A stretch of 54,603 bases of DNA, from positions 466,574 through 521,176 of the forward strand of contig NW_005200600.1 in the NCBI RefSeq assembly GCF_000372725.1, in the 5' to 3' direction. Source of the DNA: Emiliania huxleyi CCMP1516 (Eukaryota; Haptophyta; Isochrysidales; Noelaerhabdaceae). Below are positions 30,731 through 40,474 of the stretch, piece by piece. Both the position numbers and the translations under genes were made by a program. The notes beneath the pieces are model-generated. The model saw only the letters and a list, made by a program, of their open reading frames with translations. It was not told where the DNA came from and made no database searches. Each line of letters begins with the position of its first letter. Within the stretch, counting starts at the first letter, position 1.

Positions 30731-31858
30731 GGGCTCGTGCGACCTGATTGCAGTGTCGCCTTGCCCGTCCGCCGGCCTCGCGGCGTGCAGGCTGGGCGCG
30801 GGACCGGCCGCCTCACGCATCGGGGTCGCGTACGTGCGCGCGCGCGCGCTCCTGCTCGAGGACCGTTGGGCGGAGGCGTCCGAGGCGCTGCGCGACGTCG
30901 TGCTCGCCGGCGGCGGCGGCCACGAGGCGCTGGCGGCGCTCGGAGTGACCTTCTCCGAGGCGGTCGGCCAGGCGGCGGCGGCGCTCGTGCGCGACGGCCG
31001 TTTCGAGGAGGCGATCGGGCTGCTCGCCCAAGTCGGGACGGTCGGCCGGGCGGAGCTGATCCTCCTGCAGGCGGGGATATGGGGGGATATGGGGGGATAT
31101 GGGGGGATATGGGGAGATATGGGGAGATATGGGGAGCTGATCCTCCTGCAGGCGGACGCGCTGCTCTGCTTGGAGCGGCCCGCCGAAGCGCTCCGCTTGC
31201 TGCCACCAGCGCCGCCCGCGGACGAGGACGGCGTGGCCGTGCCACCGCGCACCGCGGCGCGCTGGTACAACAACCGCGGTTGCTTGCTCGTGTGCGCATC
31301 GTTGCTCGCAGAGGCGGAGGCGGCTCTGCTGCGTGCCGTCGAGCTCGCACCGGACGAGGCTCCGCCTCGCCTCGCCTCGCCTCGCCTCGCCTCGCCTCGC
31401 CTCGCCTCGCCTCGCCTCCATCGACCCCCCCCCCCCCCCTCGCAGGCCGAGTATCGTTTCAACCTCTCACTGCTGCACTGGCAGACGGGGGAGCGGCGCC
31501 AGGCATGCGAGGGTCGGCTCGCCTCCTCCGCGGCCACTCGACCGCCTCGAACGAAGCCCTCACCCGGGCCTCTCTCTGCCCCCCTGTAGGCTGGCTCGTC
31601 TTTCGAGGCCACCCGGCCGACGCCACGGCCGCCACGTACCGCCGCCTCGCCGACGAGACGACGCCGAGAGCGGCCGATGCAGAGGGTGCGCAGAGCCACG
31701 CGAGTGGAGCGCTGCATGCAAGCCAGGCGGCGGCGCTCGACCGCCTCGCACTACGGTACTTTGAGGAGTTGCGCAGCAGCGAGGAGTTCCCGGGCTATTG
31801 GGACGCGAGGAGGGAGGTTGCGCACGGCTCGCACGAGCCGGGTATTGCGCTGTACTGA
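28082..31858 (+). CDS. Large TPR-like helical-repeat protein (937 aa)
   Basis: Nine exons keep one frame: 28082-28903, 28974-29066, 29455-29974, 30055-30184, 30267-30364, 30463-31070, 31152-31358, 31446-31512 and 31590-31858 (TGA 31856-31858). The product is helix-rich: AEAHAVEASAALGRLNDAGS, RALHESLLLRRGD, LVALHDHLGQSDVALHMAEC, YVRARALLLEDRWAEASEAL, ALVRDGRFEEAIGLL, ADALLCLERPAEALRLLPP, RWYNNRGCLLVCASLLAEAE and EYRFNLSLLHWQTGE. These have the A-x-x-x-G-x-[FYL] ... A spacing of tetratricopeptide repeats, usually protein-protein scaffolds. I cannot name the family. Introns at 28904, 29975, 31071 and 31359 start with GC. At least two introns (29975-30054, 31071-31151) are bounded by perfect direct repeats, and two more by imperfect ones. 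Confidence 0.7.
29067..29125. repeat. 11-bp tandem repeat at the start of a TPR-gene intron
   Basis: GCCGAGAGATC is repeated four to five times immediately after the donor GACGAG|GTATA. The 388-nt intron also contains a 20-base G run (about 29397-29416) before its acceptor region. Confidence 0.85.
29974..30064 (+). repeat. 11-bp direct repeats at both ends of an 80-nt TPR-gene intron
   Basis: GGCGCGGCGCG is at 29974-29984 and 30054-30064. The donor is GC at 29975-29976 and the acceptor AG at 30053-30054, so the 80-nt intron equals the repeat offset. The interior consists of GAGAGGACCC-type repeats. Joined sequence reads CDGAARAIGW. Confidence 0.85.
31052..31155 (+). repeat. 23-bp direct repeats flanking GGATATGGGG satellite in TPR gene
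   Basis: GGAGCTGATCCTCCTGCAGGCGG is at 31052-31074 and 31133-31155. The 58-bp spacer is six GGATATGGGG/AGATATGGGG units. The offset is 81 nt. A GC-AG intron from CTGCAG|GCGG (31071) to CTGCAG|GCGG (31151) removes exactly one repeat plus satellite. Without splicing the frame stays open and adds 27 residues (IWGDMGGYGG-type). Confidence 0.95.
31359..31445 (+). repeat. (CGCCT)n plus poly-C tract forming an 87-nt GC-AG intron
   Basis: After GACGAG|GCTCCG come about ten CGCCT units, then 14 C residues and TCGCAG|GCCGAG. The joined frame gives ELAPDEAEYRFNLSLL. Confidence 0.8.
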
Positions 31859-32528
31859 CGTTGGGTCACGTGAGTTCTCTGGGGGTTGGAATGCGCGACT
31901 CCGCATCATGCATAGAGCGTGTAGAGCCGCATGTATGCGCCAGGTCCTAGTGTTACGGCTCTATGTGCCGCGTGAAGCCGTATATCGATGCGTGAGAGCA
32001 GGCCCGATTTTCGCGCGAAGGCCCAAGCCCAGGAACTGCAACTCGCAACCCCAAAAGTCGGCACGAAAAGAAACACGTGCTGACTGCTGAGTGCTGTAGC
32101 ACACGCAGTCCCCGTCCACCGCGCGCCGGATGCGTATACGTTAGTTTAGACGAGCTCTACCGACAGCTCTACAGCGCTCTCCACACTCCAGCGCTCGAAC
32201 ATCCTATCTTGTCTACAGCTCTCAGCGCTCTACAGTTTACACATCCTCTACACATCCTCCCTCAGGGCCCCACAAGTTTGCAAGCACCCACGAACATGGG
32301 ACAAAGGAACAGAACAGAACAGAGAAGTTGCCGCTAAAGCCACAAGAGTATCCTTGACAACTGGCCGCCAGGGACCCCGCGCATGCAAGGATGGTCAGTC
32401 GATCGGTCTACATGACGCCATCACATGGCTCTATCACTGAGCAGACACCCGAGTGAGCGCAAGCGGCAGAGAGCAGACTCCCCGGTTAGCAAGCCCAGCA
32501 GCAAACGGCCATCGCATTGACTCCAAGC
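31859..32528. other. Region between TPR gene and phosphatase 3' end, no gene recognised
   Basis: It contains CTCTACAGC/CTCTACAC-type short repeats (32155-32260) and no convincing ORF. Confidence 0.5.
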
Positions 32529-32661
32529 CTAGGCTGGAATCGTGAAATTGAAGCGTTGCCAGGCTGCGCCAGCACCCTCGGTCACCTCAAAGCGCTCCTC
32601 CTTCACTTCAAGCAGACCGAACCCAAACTGCTTGTACATCGTCGTGTTTGCAGTAATTACT
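32529..32661 (-). pseudogene. 3' end of the metallophosphatase gene, displaced by the MULE
   Basis: Reading the minus strand away from the element, the frame runs through ANTTMYKQFGFGLLEVKEER to TAG 32529-32531, with 40 residues after the duplicated target. It is in frame with the phosphatase at 37012-38483 when the 4,350-bp element and one 9-bp target copy are removed. The combined ORF is then 1,596 nt (531 aa). In the present arrangement this piece is separated from its start by the element. Confidence 0.9.
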
Positions 32662-33156
32662 GGGGTTAAGTCTCCATTTTGCCCGGATTTGGTCTCGTTT
32701 TTGCCCAAGCATATTTAATGTGTATTTAAGTGTATTTGTAAGCAAATATTTGTATAAATTTTTATTCAAGACATATTCCTACAAAGGCATATTCACTTGT
32801 TATTATTAACGATTTTAGTGCTATCATATTCACGTTCGCGCATATTCATCATCATGTTGTATTTTAGTTTATTCAACCATATCATGTGCCTGCGGTCCAT
32901 ATTCGTCTGTATACAGCTGTATTCAGCAGTCGCTGCACATTACCAGCGTATTTTTTGACATCACATATTCTTTGTATTACGCGGAGTTGCATATTTCTGT
33001 GTATTCACACCTATTAATGTGATTTGGTTCAGAAGGTATTTGCGACCTTCGTAACTTATTTCATGCCGACAAAAATACTTAATAATATTTACAAATACGT
33101 GTCAATACAACAGGAATGACTTGTGGCCGCAAGTCCCCCCCCCCCCCCGGGGGGCC

Positions 33157-35890
33157 CTAGACGGCGTCCAAGTCAGGTCCCTCCTCCGCCTCAGAGGTGT
33201 CCTCCTCCTCGGAGTCGCCGGGGGGCTGCACCTGCAAGCCACCTGCTGGCTGAGCTGGCCGGTGCGCGCCACGCTTAGTCGTCACCAGCTTCTCCACCAA
33301 GCTCTCCAGGAAAGGTCTGCCGTACGTCCCCTCGGTGTCAAGCTCGTTCTGCAGCAACACCGTCCCCGCAAGCACGTGCGAGCAAATGGAGGTCATGCGG
33401 AAGCCCTTGCACGTGCATGCCAGTGCAGCCGGGTTCAGATCGAAGCGGTACGCATCCTTGTTCTTGGCCGACCAGACAGAGTGCATGCTCTGGCACACCG
33501 AGACAATGGCAGCCACGCGCTCCTGCGTAATAAGCATAATACTAATGAATAAAGTGTAATACATGCGAATACCGTATAATAAAGAAGGACTACACTAACG
33601 CGGAATACAGCTAATATAGTGCAGATACATAGCAATACATATGAATACACATTAATGCATGAACTAATGCATAAACTAATGAACCTTTTGGCTGCTGGCT
33701 TTCTTGTAGTCCTTGTCCTTATCGGGAAGAGCGCCGGAGAACACGGCCTTATAGTTATTTATGGCCTGCTTGGTTATCTTCTTGTACTTGCTCTTGAAGC
33801 GGAGCACGTAGATGACGTCGTCCTTGATCATCATCTTCGTGCCCTCGCCAATGTAGTCGAGTGCCTTGCGGACCATCCACGGGGAGATGTGGCCCTCGGG
33901 GCGAAGGGTCAGCTGCAGCGGCACCTCAGAGTCGCGGAACAGCAGCGTGGGCAACATCTCGTCGAGCACATAATCGGTCGCGCCGCGCATGTGTCCCTTG
34001 AAGGTTCGCGTTATGGTCCTGTGCCACGCCTCCTGGCACTGCTGCGAGGGCAGGATGCAGGGCAGCTCGAGGTGGTCGCACACGCCAATCGAGAAGGTGT
34101 CCCACGGTGGTGTCAGATGTGACGCCTTGAGGGTGGCGATGGTGTACTTGCCTGGCTCCTCCACCCCATCTGAGTCCATGTCCGCGACAAATTCGTCGAG
34201 CAGTTTGATGACCTCGGCCTACAGGTAGCAAACCGAGGAATGTACGGGAATATAGTTCAATACTAACGTATACATTGGAATACGTGTAAATCATCAAAGT
34301 TATCAATACGCGCTAATACAGTTGAATACGCAAGAATACCGTTGCAATACACAGTGATAGATGTGAATCAAGGCCTTGTCCGTGCGTGAGATAGGGGCTA
34401 ATGAATACACAAGAAATACATTGGAATACAAGCTAATTATGATTAATACAGAATAATACATAATGGCCAGCACAGCTAATAATACGACGAAATGCTAATG
34501 AATACTTGCAAATTTAGTGAAATACGTCGCCTGCAGCAAATTTTTCATCTCCACGGTGTGCGTCAGGTGGAGTGCGCGCAGGAGAACGTAGACCTCGCCG
34601 TGGTGCGGATGGGACTTGGACAGGATCTTGCCGTGCGTGTAGTGCCATGAAATGTGAGACCAGTCGGAAAGGTGTGGCGTCGTCTCCACGTGCTCAACAG
34701 CCGGGTCGACATTGAGCATTTGCATGCCAGAGCGCAGCCCGTCTGAGTGGTCGGTGATATTGACAGCCGAGCGGACGGGCTTTCCAAAAAAGTGGTCTGA
34801 CACCAGCTGCAGGCACAACATTGCCATCCACACCGCTGATTGTGATTCGTTTTCTCGCACAAACATGTAGATCAACGGCCTGAACGAGTGCCGCCAGAGC
34901 TTGGCGTCGTCGTCCCACGCCAGGCAGTGCGTGCCAAAGGTTGTGAGCACCCACCGGCCGTGGTGCAATTTATGCTTCGAGTCCCCGTGCAGCGCCCAGC
35001 CATGCCCGAGCTCAATGAGCTGCCCAAGCCACTCCACTGACCGTTTCATGATTAGGCAGCACCCTAGCACATCCGGGAACCTGGTCCAGTACTGCGTGAC
35101 CTTGTCCACGGCGTACAACTTGGCTGGAACCATTTCGCCGACAGTGGCTGGCAGGGCATGGCTCTGGACATAGTTCAGTAAGTCCGCCCGGGAAGTGTAC
35201 TCGTGGTTGACCGCGAGGCGTGTCTTTTTGCCTCGGCTCGCATTCCTCTTGAATTGTTGGAAGCGCTTGAGCTCGGTCACGCCTGAATACACGTGAATAC
35301 GATTATATACTACACAATATATAGCAATATGCGCCTAATTAATACACTCTAATATCTTGGAATACACGCGAATACGTTTAAATATGCTTGCGTTTGCGAG
35401 CCAAATGTATCAAAATACGTTGCAATAAGTGCAACATATGTGGGGGCGGGAGCGGGAGCGTGAGGTGATTGGGGCTGGCTGCACCTTCGACGCCGCCCTC
35501 GTCGAGGATCTTGGCTCCACCAGCAACGGCAGCCTGGTTAGCTGCCAGCCGCACGTCAGCTGGAGCGGCTCCCCACCGCATCCCTTGGAGGGCGAGCGCC
35601 TTCTGCTCCTTAGTAAGCCAGGCATTGGGGCGGTCGAAGAGCTTCGGCTCAGCGGCGTGCTCGACACCGGTGGTGCCGCACACGATGGCGCCACCAGACT
35701 TCTGCATGATCCGGCGCAGCACAGTGCAGTTCGTGTGCGCCTCGCACACATACGTGATGCGACCGGCGTCGCCGCCCGGCTTTCGGCGCCACTCTGCGTT
35801 GGGGTTGCCACCGCCATCAGTGTCCTTTGCTATGTGCTCCTTGCACGCTTGAACCGTTGGCAGCATGCAAAGCTGGAACCATGGTGCCAT
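33157..35890 (-). CDS. MULE transposase with SWIM zinc finger
   Basis: Four exons, 35890-35485, 35282-34531, 34218-33685 and 33522-33157 (stop 33157-33159), join in frame to 685 residues with no internal stops. Donors are GT, GC and GT; all acceptors are AG. Exon 1 has RITYVCEAHTNCTVLRRIMQ and AWLTKEQKALALQGMRWG, a MULE-type N-terminal DNA-binding region. Exon 2 carries the RNase H-like core: LIELGHGWALHGDSKHKLHH (first Asp), then NITDHSDGLRSGMQML (second Asp) and HISWHYTHGK. Exon 4 ends with ACTCKGFRMTSICSHVLAG, the C-x-C-x(n)-C-x-H SWIM finger typical of MULE/FAR1 proteins, and an acidic tail. It would excise and insert the element. The third catalytic acidic residue was not pinned down. 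The lack of disabling mutations suggests recent activity. Confidence 0.85.
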
Positions 35891-35911
35891 CGTCGTCTCG
35901 CGGCAGCGCGG

Positions 35912-36383
35912 ATGCAGCACAACCGGAGCACGCACCTGCGACGTCCCAACATCTTCCGCCTCTACAAGATCTCGGAGGGAGGCGTCGACAAGTTTGTGGT
36001 CGCGGCCCACGACGACAACGAGCACGAGAACCCAACACTGCCAAGCGCCATCGAGTACGGCGAGGTGATAGCTGTAGCCCACTCCACACACTCTCTTGTG
36101 AGCCTCTTTCCCTGCCCTCGCAGGCCCGGACGACGAGGACGAGGACGACGAAGACGAGGTCCCGGAGTTCACCGCGGACTCCGTCGGCCCGCTCTTTGCC
36201 TTTGTCGACGAGACCTTCGAGTCGGCCAAGAAGATGACGGAGCCCCAGAAGGAGAAACTGGCCGAGAAGATCCGCAAGAAGCGCGGCGTCGGCGACATCC
36301 TGAAGGGGCTGGCCGACGTCGAGTTCCCGGCCGAGGCAAAGACCAACGCGGACAAGGTCCGCTTCATCGTGGCCAACATCTGA
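35912..36383 (+). CDS. Accessory ORF inside the MULE, divergent from the transposase
   Basis: ATG 35912 gives MQHNRSTHLRRPNIFRLYKI followed by SEGGVDKFVVAAHDD. After an intron (acceptor CTCGCAG|GCCCGG at 36123/36124) the frame reads PDDEDEDDEDEVPEF, then SAKKMTEPQKEKLAEKIRKK and KTNADKVRFIVANI to TGA 36381-36383. The obvious GT donor (GAG|GTGATA, 36065) is out of phase; a GC donor at 36045 (CCAA|GCGCC) keeps frame. The transposase ATG is only about 21 bp away on the other strand. It is acidic in the middle and lysine-rich at the end, with no recognised domain. It could be a MuDR mudrB-like accessory gene or captured host sequence. Confidence 0.5.
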
Positions 36384-37011
36384 AATACCAGATAATAGCG
36401 TTGAATACGCTTGAATCTGGTTGAATCGCACAAAACGCGAATACGTTTGAATACGTTACAATGCGTCTGAATATGCTGTCATAGTGCGGTGTCTTCATAC
36501 ACACGGAATACGATACAATATGTTAGAATCTGACCCTCTTATATACGATCGAATATCGGCAGAGCGCGAATACAAAGAGAATGCAGCTGCAATGTGCGGC
36601 GGCGGTGGGGTCGGGTTGAAATTCGTAACAATATGGCGACCGTAGAATATGCATGGACACGAATACACCCGTAATACGTCGTTATACTATTACGGCGGAA
36701 ATACGTCAGGCGGCGAAATATGCCCTGCACAACAATACTCGCGAATACGAATGGGACGGAATATGCATTCATCAAATACGCTGGAATACAACAGAATGCG
36801 CTGGCAAAATATGCTCGGAATATTCGTGGCTGAATACGGACAAACTAAGCCCCAAAAAGATGCTATAATACGACAAAACGATGAATATGACGAGAGTAAA
36901 TACCTATGTAATACTACAAAATGAACACAAATACGCCGTAATACCAAAAATATTTGACAAATCTTTTGGGCAAAAACGAGACCAAATCGGGGCAAAATGG
37001 AGACCGGACCC

Positions 37012-38483
37012 GTAATTACTGCTGCCGGCGCGCCGTCCTCCGTGAGGACCGTGGCCCCCACAGCCGTCGCAATGTTCGGATCGCCGTCAAAGAGCTTGGT
37101 CCCTCCGTGCCCGAAGACGAGGGTGGGGACGCGGCCTTCGTACTCAACGTATTGGAAGAGGTGGTAATGCCCAGATAGGACAAACTTGATCGTGGAGTTG
37201 AAGAGACCGGTCGCTTCGGCAGCCAGTTGGAGAGTGTAGTCGAGCGCGAGGTAGCTGCCCTTGTGGCACGTGATGGCGTACAGGGGGCGGTGCGAAAGCA
37301 GCCCCACGGGTTTGTGGCTGTCTAGCATTGACTTGCCCTCTGCAAAGATCTCAGTATAGTTGCCGTACTCCGCGGGGAAATTGGACGGGTCAAAGCCGTG
37401 CGACGAATTCGGCGTGTAGGGAAACGCACTTTCGTTGCGGGGGTCGAGACCTGTGATCACCGTGACCTCGGTCGGACAATCCCCATCGTAATGGTCGATG
37501 CCGCCACCGACAGAAGCGACCTGGCTGCTGTCGACGACAAGCCACTGAACATCGTGATAGGTGACGACGTATGGATCGGTGAACTCACTGCATGGGACGT
37601 ATTGTTTCGCCCCTTGCCACTTCCATTCCTGGAGGGGAGGCATCGGACGCGGGTCCAGATACCGGAACCATCCAACCCCCGACCTCGTGCAGATCTCGTG
37701 GTTGCCGCGGAGTATGATCCATGGCGCTGCGAGCAAGAGCTTCCTCGAAGGTTCGAAGAAGTCCTCTTGCCAACTGCTCCACTGATCCCCGTGGCTCGTC
37801 ATGTTCGCGCATGGGCATGGGTCCAGGAATCCCTTGGTCGCGTCTTCCTCGTCAACGGGGCACACGTCCGGGCACTCGGTTTCGCCGTACAAGAAGTCTC
37901 CCACGTGGATGATGACGTCAGGGTTCTTTCCAGCGAGCTCGTCCGCCATCAGCTGGTATGGCCACGGGTTCGAGACCGGATTGAGCGATTGTTCCATTCC
38001 CTGGATGTTCCCGTTCCATTTTCCATAATCAAAGCAGACTCCAGCGCTCCCGGGGTACTCGACAATGCTCTCGGAGAGGTTGGCGGGGCAAGGGAGGGTG
38101 CCATTGTTTTTCACCTTGACTCGCAAGCCTGTGTCCCCGATGATCCCAAAATTGACTGGGCCCGACTCAACGGAGGGCAAATCTGTCGGCCCGAAAGAGG
38201 CGAAGCTGTAGTTTTTCGGCAGATCTCCAGAGCAGACGCGTTCAGGAAAGCCGTGATCAGGGTCAGGCTCTGCATGCGTGGTGACGATCATCATCTTCCC
38301 ATCAGCCATCAGCACGGGGCAAGCTTCCGTTGCGTCCACGATGGCGCGTGCGATTGGCACACTGTCGGGACCCATGATGACGTACACTGGTGGCGCTGGC
38401 GGCGGAGGGAATTCGGGCACGGAACTAAACGCGTCGGCGACACTGGCGGAGAGGATAAGAAGTGCGATTGCAAGAGGCAACAT
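37012..38483 (-). CDS. Secreted calcineurin-like metallophosphatase (purple-acid-phosphatase-like), truncated by MULE
   Basis: ATG 38483 opens a signal peptide MLPLAIALLILSASVADAFS. Metallophosphatase motifs follow in order: GDTG (about 116-119), VGDFLYGE (194-201), RGNHE (259-263), LLSHRP (395-400) and SGHYH (437-441), i.e. the dimetal-binding D, D-x-x-Y, N-H-E, H and G-H-x-H set. Several N-x-S/T sites and paired Cys residues fit an extracellular glycoprotein that releases phosphate from organic esters. After residue 490 the sequence meets the target duplication and the frame runs into the transposon, ending at 36690 with about 100 foreign residues. The native last 40 codons lie at 32529-32652. 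It is otherwise intronless. Confidence 0.85.
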
Positions 38484-39589
38484 CGCTTCTGCGGAGTCGG
38501 GGAGGCGGTCGGCCCTGCGAGCGGGAGGTGGCAGGCGGTGCGAGGGGGGTACATGCGAGTGAGTGAAGCGCATCGCCCGCCGCCTGGGAGTGGTGCGGGC
38601 GCGGCGGGTGAGCAACTGCGTGCGGCGGTCAAGACGTGCAGCTCGCAGCGGGTTTCGGCGCGCGATGCGGGAGGGCAGGGCGAGCGGAGGGTAAGTGCAG
38701 GGCCCTCCATGGCAGCGGCTGTACCTGCGAGCGGGAGTAGGCAGGCGGTGCGAGGCCGAGGGGGGTGCAGCCGCTCGCGCCGCGAGCGAGGGCGCATCGC
38801 ATGGTAGGGGTGGTGAGGGGGCGGCGGGTTCCGTGAGCAATAGGCGTCGCGGGGGTCTAGGTGTGCAGCTCGCGGCGGCATAGTCGGGCGCAATGCGGCG
38901 CGGCAAGCGCGAGCGGACGAGGAAAGTGCATGGTTGCCTTGACGATTAAAGGCGGATTTCTGGGGGGACGCTGATCGAAGTCGTTTTTTTTGTTTCGTGC
39001 TATTTTCAATCAAAAAGAGCGCCTTCAGCACTACTCTATCGAGGTCTCGCGGAGCGCATTTTTTTCGTTTTTATGGGAGTTTGTGGCGATCGCGCGACGT
39101 AGTCCCACCGACGATCGTGCCTGGTTTAGGCTTTAGCTCAATCAATCACGCCTGGCTGGTTTAGCTCAGGCTTGATGTCTGTTCTATGTGCAGTTGCCTC
39201 GAGCTGCAGCCTGCTGACTGGGCCTCCATCCGCGTTGATAAAGCCGTCTGTCTCGAGAGTCACGTCTCGGGCATTGCCGCGTGTTCCAACCTCCTCGTCG
39301 CCACACGCTCGCAGCCTGTGTGCCCCACAGAGAGAATTTTCCGCCGAAATCCGAGTCGCCGTGCGAGAGGAGAGTGGGGTGTGTGTGATTGATTGTTCGA
39401 TTTCGAGACTATCTTTCGGAGGCTTTGGAAAGGAGGTCTGCGGCACCCTGAGGGTTGTCCATTGTTCGCCACTTGAGACGGCGAATGAGCTAGCATGCCG
39501 GGAGAGCGGCAAGTGCACTGAGTGTGCAGAGAGGGTCTGTATGGTGCAGTTTCTCTCTATACAGACTGCAACCTGCATGCAACATGTCT
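38484..39589. other. Intergenic region, no gene recognised
   Basis: It contains a partial tandem duplication (around 38515-38600 versus 38725-38800: GCGAGCGGGAG-type text, GGCAGGCGGTGCGAGG and GCGCATCGC) upstream of the phosphatase, perhaps promoter DNA. No reliable ORF was found between 39000 and 39580. Confidence 0.45.
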
Positions 39590-39825
39590 CGATTGTGAGC
39601 AGTGCTGCTCGCAATCCTAGACTTTGCTCGGATTGCGAGCGCGCTGGTAGTAGTCGTAGGCGTCACCAGTCACATTGTGAGCGGAGAGCTGCTCTTAGTC
39701 CTAGAAGATGTAGGATTGCGAGCGTAGGCGCTCACAATCGCACAGAGATGCTACGACTGCGAGGAGTGCTGCTCACAATCCTTCGACTTATAGGGTTGAG
39801 AGCGAGGCTGCTCTCAATCCTAGCC
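39590..39825. repeat. Array of short imperfect hairpins (GATTGTGAGC...GCTCACAATC family)
   Basis: At least four 26-28 bp palindromes share a core: 39591-39616 (GATTGTGAGCAG/CTGCTCGCAATC), 39714-39739 (GATTGCGAGCG/CGCTCACAATC), 39755-39780 and 39792-39819 (GGGTTGAGAGC/GCTCTCAATCC). Two half-copies lie at about 39630 and 39673. Stem differences are mostly compensatory or G-T type. There is no ORF relationship. Function is unknown; options include structured RNA, a decayed satellite or a binding-site array. Confidence 0.75.
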
Positions 39826-39868
39826 TGGTACAAAAGAAGGTTCACCTCCACACCCTTTGGGTTAGGTA

Positions 39869-39915
39869 GCAAGGTGAAGAACAGTCAGGCTCGGACGTCG
39901 GACTGGACACCACGC
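39869..39915. repeat. Dispersed repeat family A, inverted diverged copy
   Basis: GGTGAAGAACAGTCAGGCTC and CGGACTGGACACCA match the reverse complement of copies at 21086-21143 and 25752-25812, with a 4-bp insertion. Confidence 0.75.
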
Positions 39916-40108
39916 AGGGGTCGGAGAACGTGAAAAACAAAATTCCGGCTCTGCTAAATAAAAAGAAAACGGAATAGTAGAGGAACATGCGTACACAGAC
40001 GACATTGCCAACACGGCGCACGCTTCCTATCTAAAGAGAAGCACACCGAGCGCGCACGTAAACGGCAAGGCAGAAGACACGGACGCTCGTAAACAGCAAG
40101 GGGGCCAA

Positions 40109-40155
40109 GGGCCAGGAAGAGCAGCGAGAGAGCTGCAGGAGCAGCACGCAAAGAG
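40109..40155. repeat. 47-bp inverted partner of 861-907
   Basis: Identical to the reverse complement of 861-907. See that entry. Confidence 0.75.
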
Positions 40156-40233
40156 GCTGCGACGGGCCGCCATCTCGTCGCCTTGCTCTTGCTGCGGCGC
40201 TCTCGAGCTGGGAGCACAACTGTCCTACCGGGT

Positions 40234-40360
40234 GATGCGCTCCCCGCTCCCGTTCCCCTGTGTCCCTGTTGCCTGATCGTCCTTCCAATATCCTGCTCGT
40301 GCAGGTGGGGAGCCTGTCTGTCCTTCTTCCACCCCTCGTTTGGCGTGTCCGTTTTATTTA
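40234..40360. repeat. Dispersed repeat family B, copy 2
   Basis: ATGCGCTCCCCGCTCCCGTT, CCTGCTCGTGCAGGTGGGG and a terminal GGCGTGTCCGTTTTATTTA match 42104-42220 with scattered differences. Together the two copies form direct repeats around the PIN-like/zinc-ribbon gene. Confidence 0.9.
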
Positions 40361-40474
40361 CGAAGCCACCTTCAGGGCGAGTGAGAGAGCCCGGCCTTAT
40401 TTGGCTCCACTCCTCACTCTCTCACTCCACTCGTCGCCCCCCTTCCACGCACCCAGCGCGAGCGGTGCCACGAC

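Larger units (their letters stand above)
32662..37011 (-). mobile_element. Complete Mutator-like transposable element (MULE), 4,350 bp
   Basis: The ends are near-identical inverted repeats of 46-47 bp: GGGGTTAAGTCTCCATTTTG from 32662 and GGGTCCGGTCTCCATTTTGC reading inward from 37011, both continuing to GGTCTCGTTTTTGCCCAA. The flanking 9-bp direct repeats GTAATTACT lie at 32653-32661 and 37012-37020. Nine-base duplications, long TIRs starting GG, and a MULE transposase with a C-terminal SWIM finger together define a Mutator-superfamily element. The subterminal arms and all internal introns are AT-rich and crowded with AATAC/GAATACG motifs. It carries a four-exon transposase on the minus strand and a second divergent ORF on the plus strand. 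Confidence 0.95.

Noticed and set aside
30191..31717. 508-codon minus-strand ORF opposite the TPR gene
   Set aside because: Composition is R/P/S-rich antisense. The plus strand gives consistent exons with splice sites and helical repeat text.
35378..36433. Minus-strand ORF extending the transposase exon 1 upstream through a poly-Ser run
   Set aside because: The poly-Ser run is the antisense of the acidic DED stretch of the plus-strand ORF. Transposase-like text only starts near 35890.
32653..37020. MULE acting as a spliced intron that restores the phosphatase
   Set aside because: GT in the first target copy and CCCCAG at the far end exist, but joining gives GCA GCA TAA, an immediate stop.
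37398..38807. 469-codon plus-strand ORF opposite the phosphatase
   Set aside because: Antisense shadow. The minus strand carries a signal peptide and all metallophosphatase motifs.
39590..39825. CRISPR-like array
   Set aside because: The repeats are hairpins of differing sequence with irregular spacing, in a eukaryotic genome, without cas genes.
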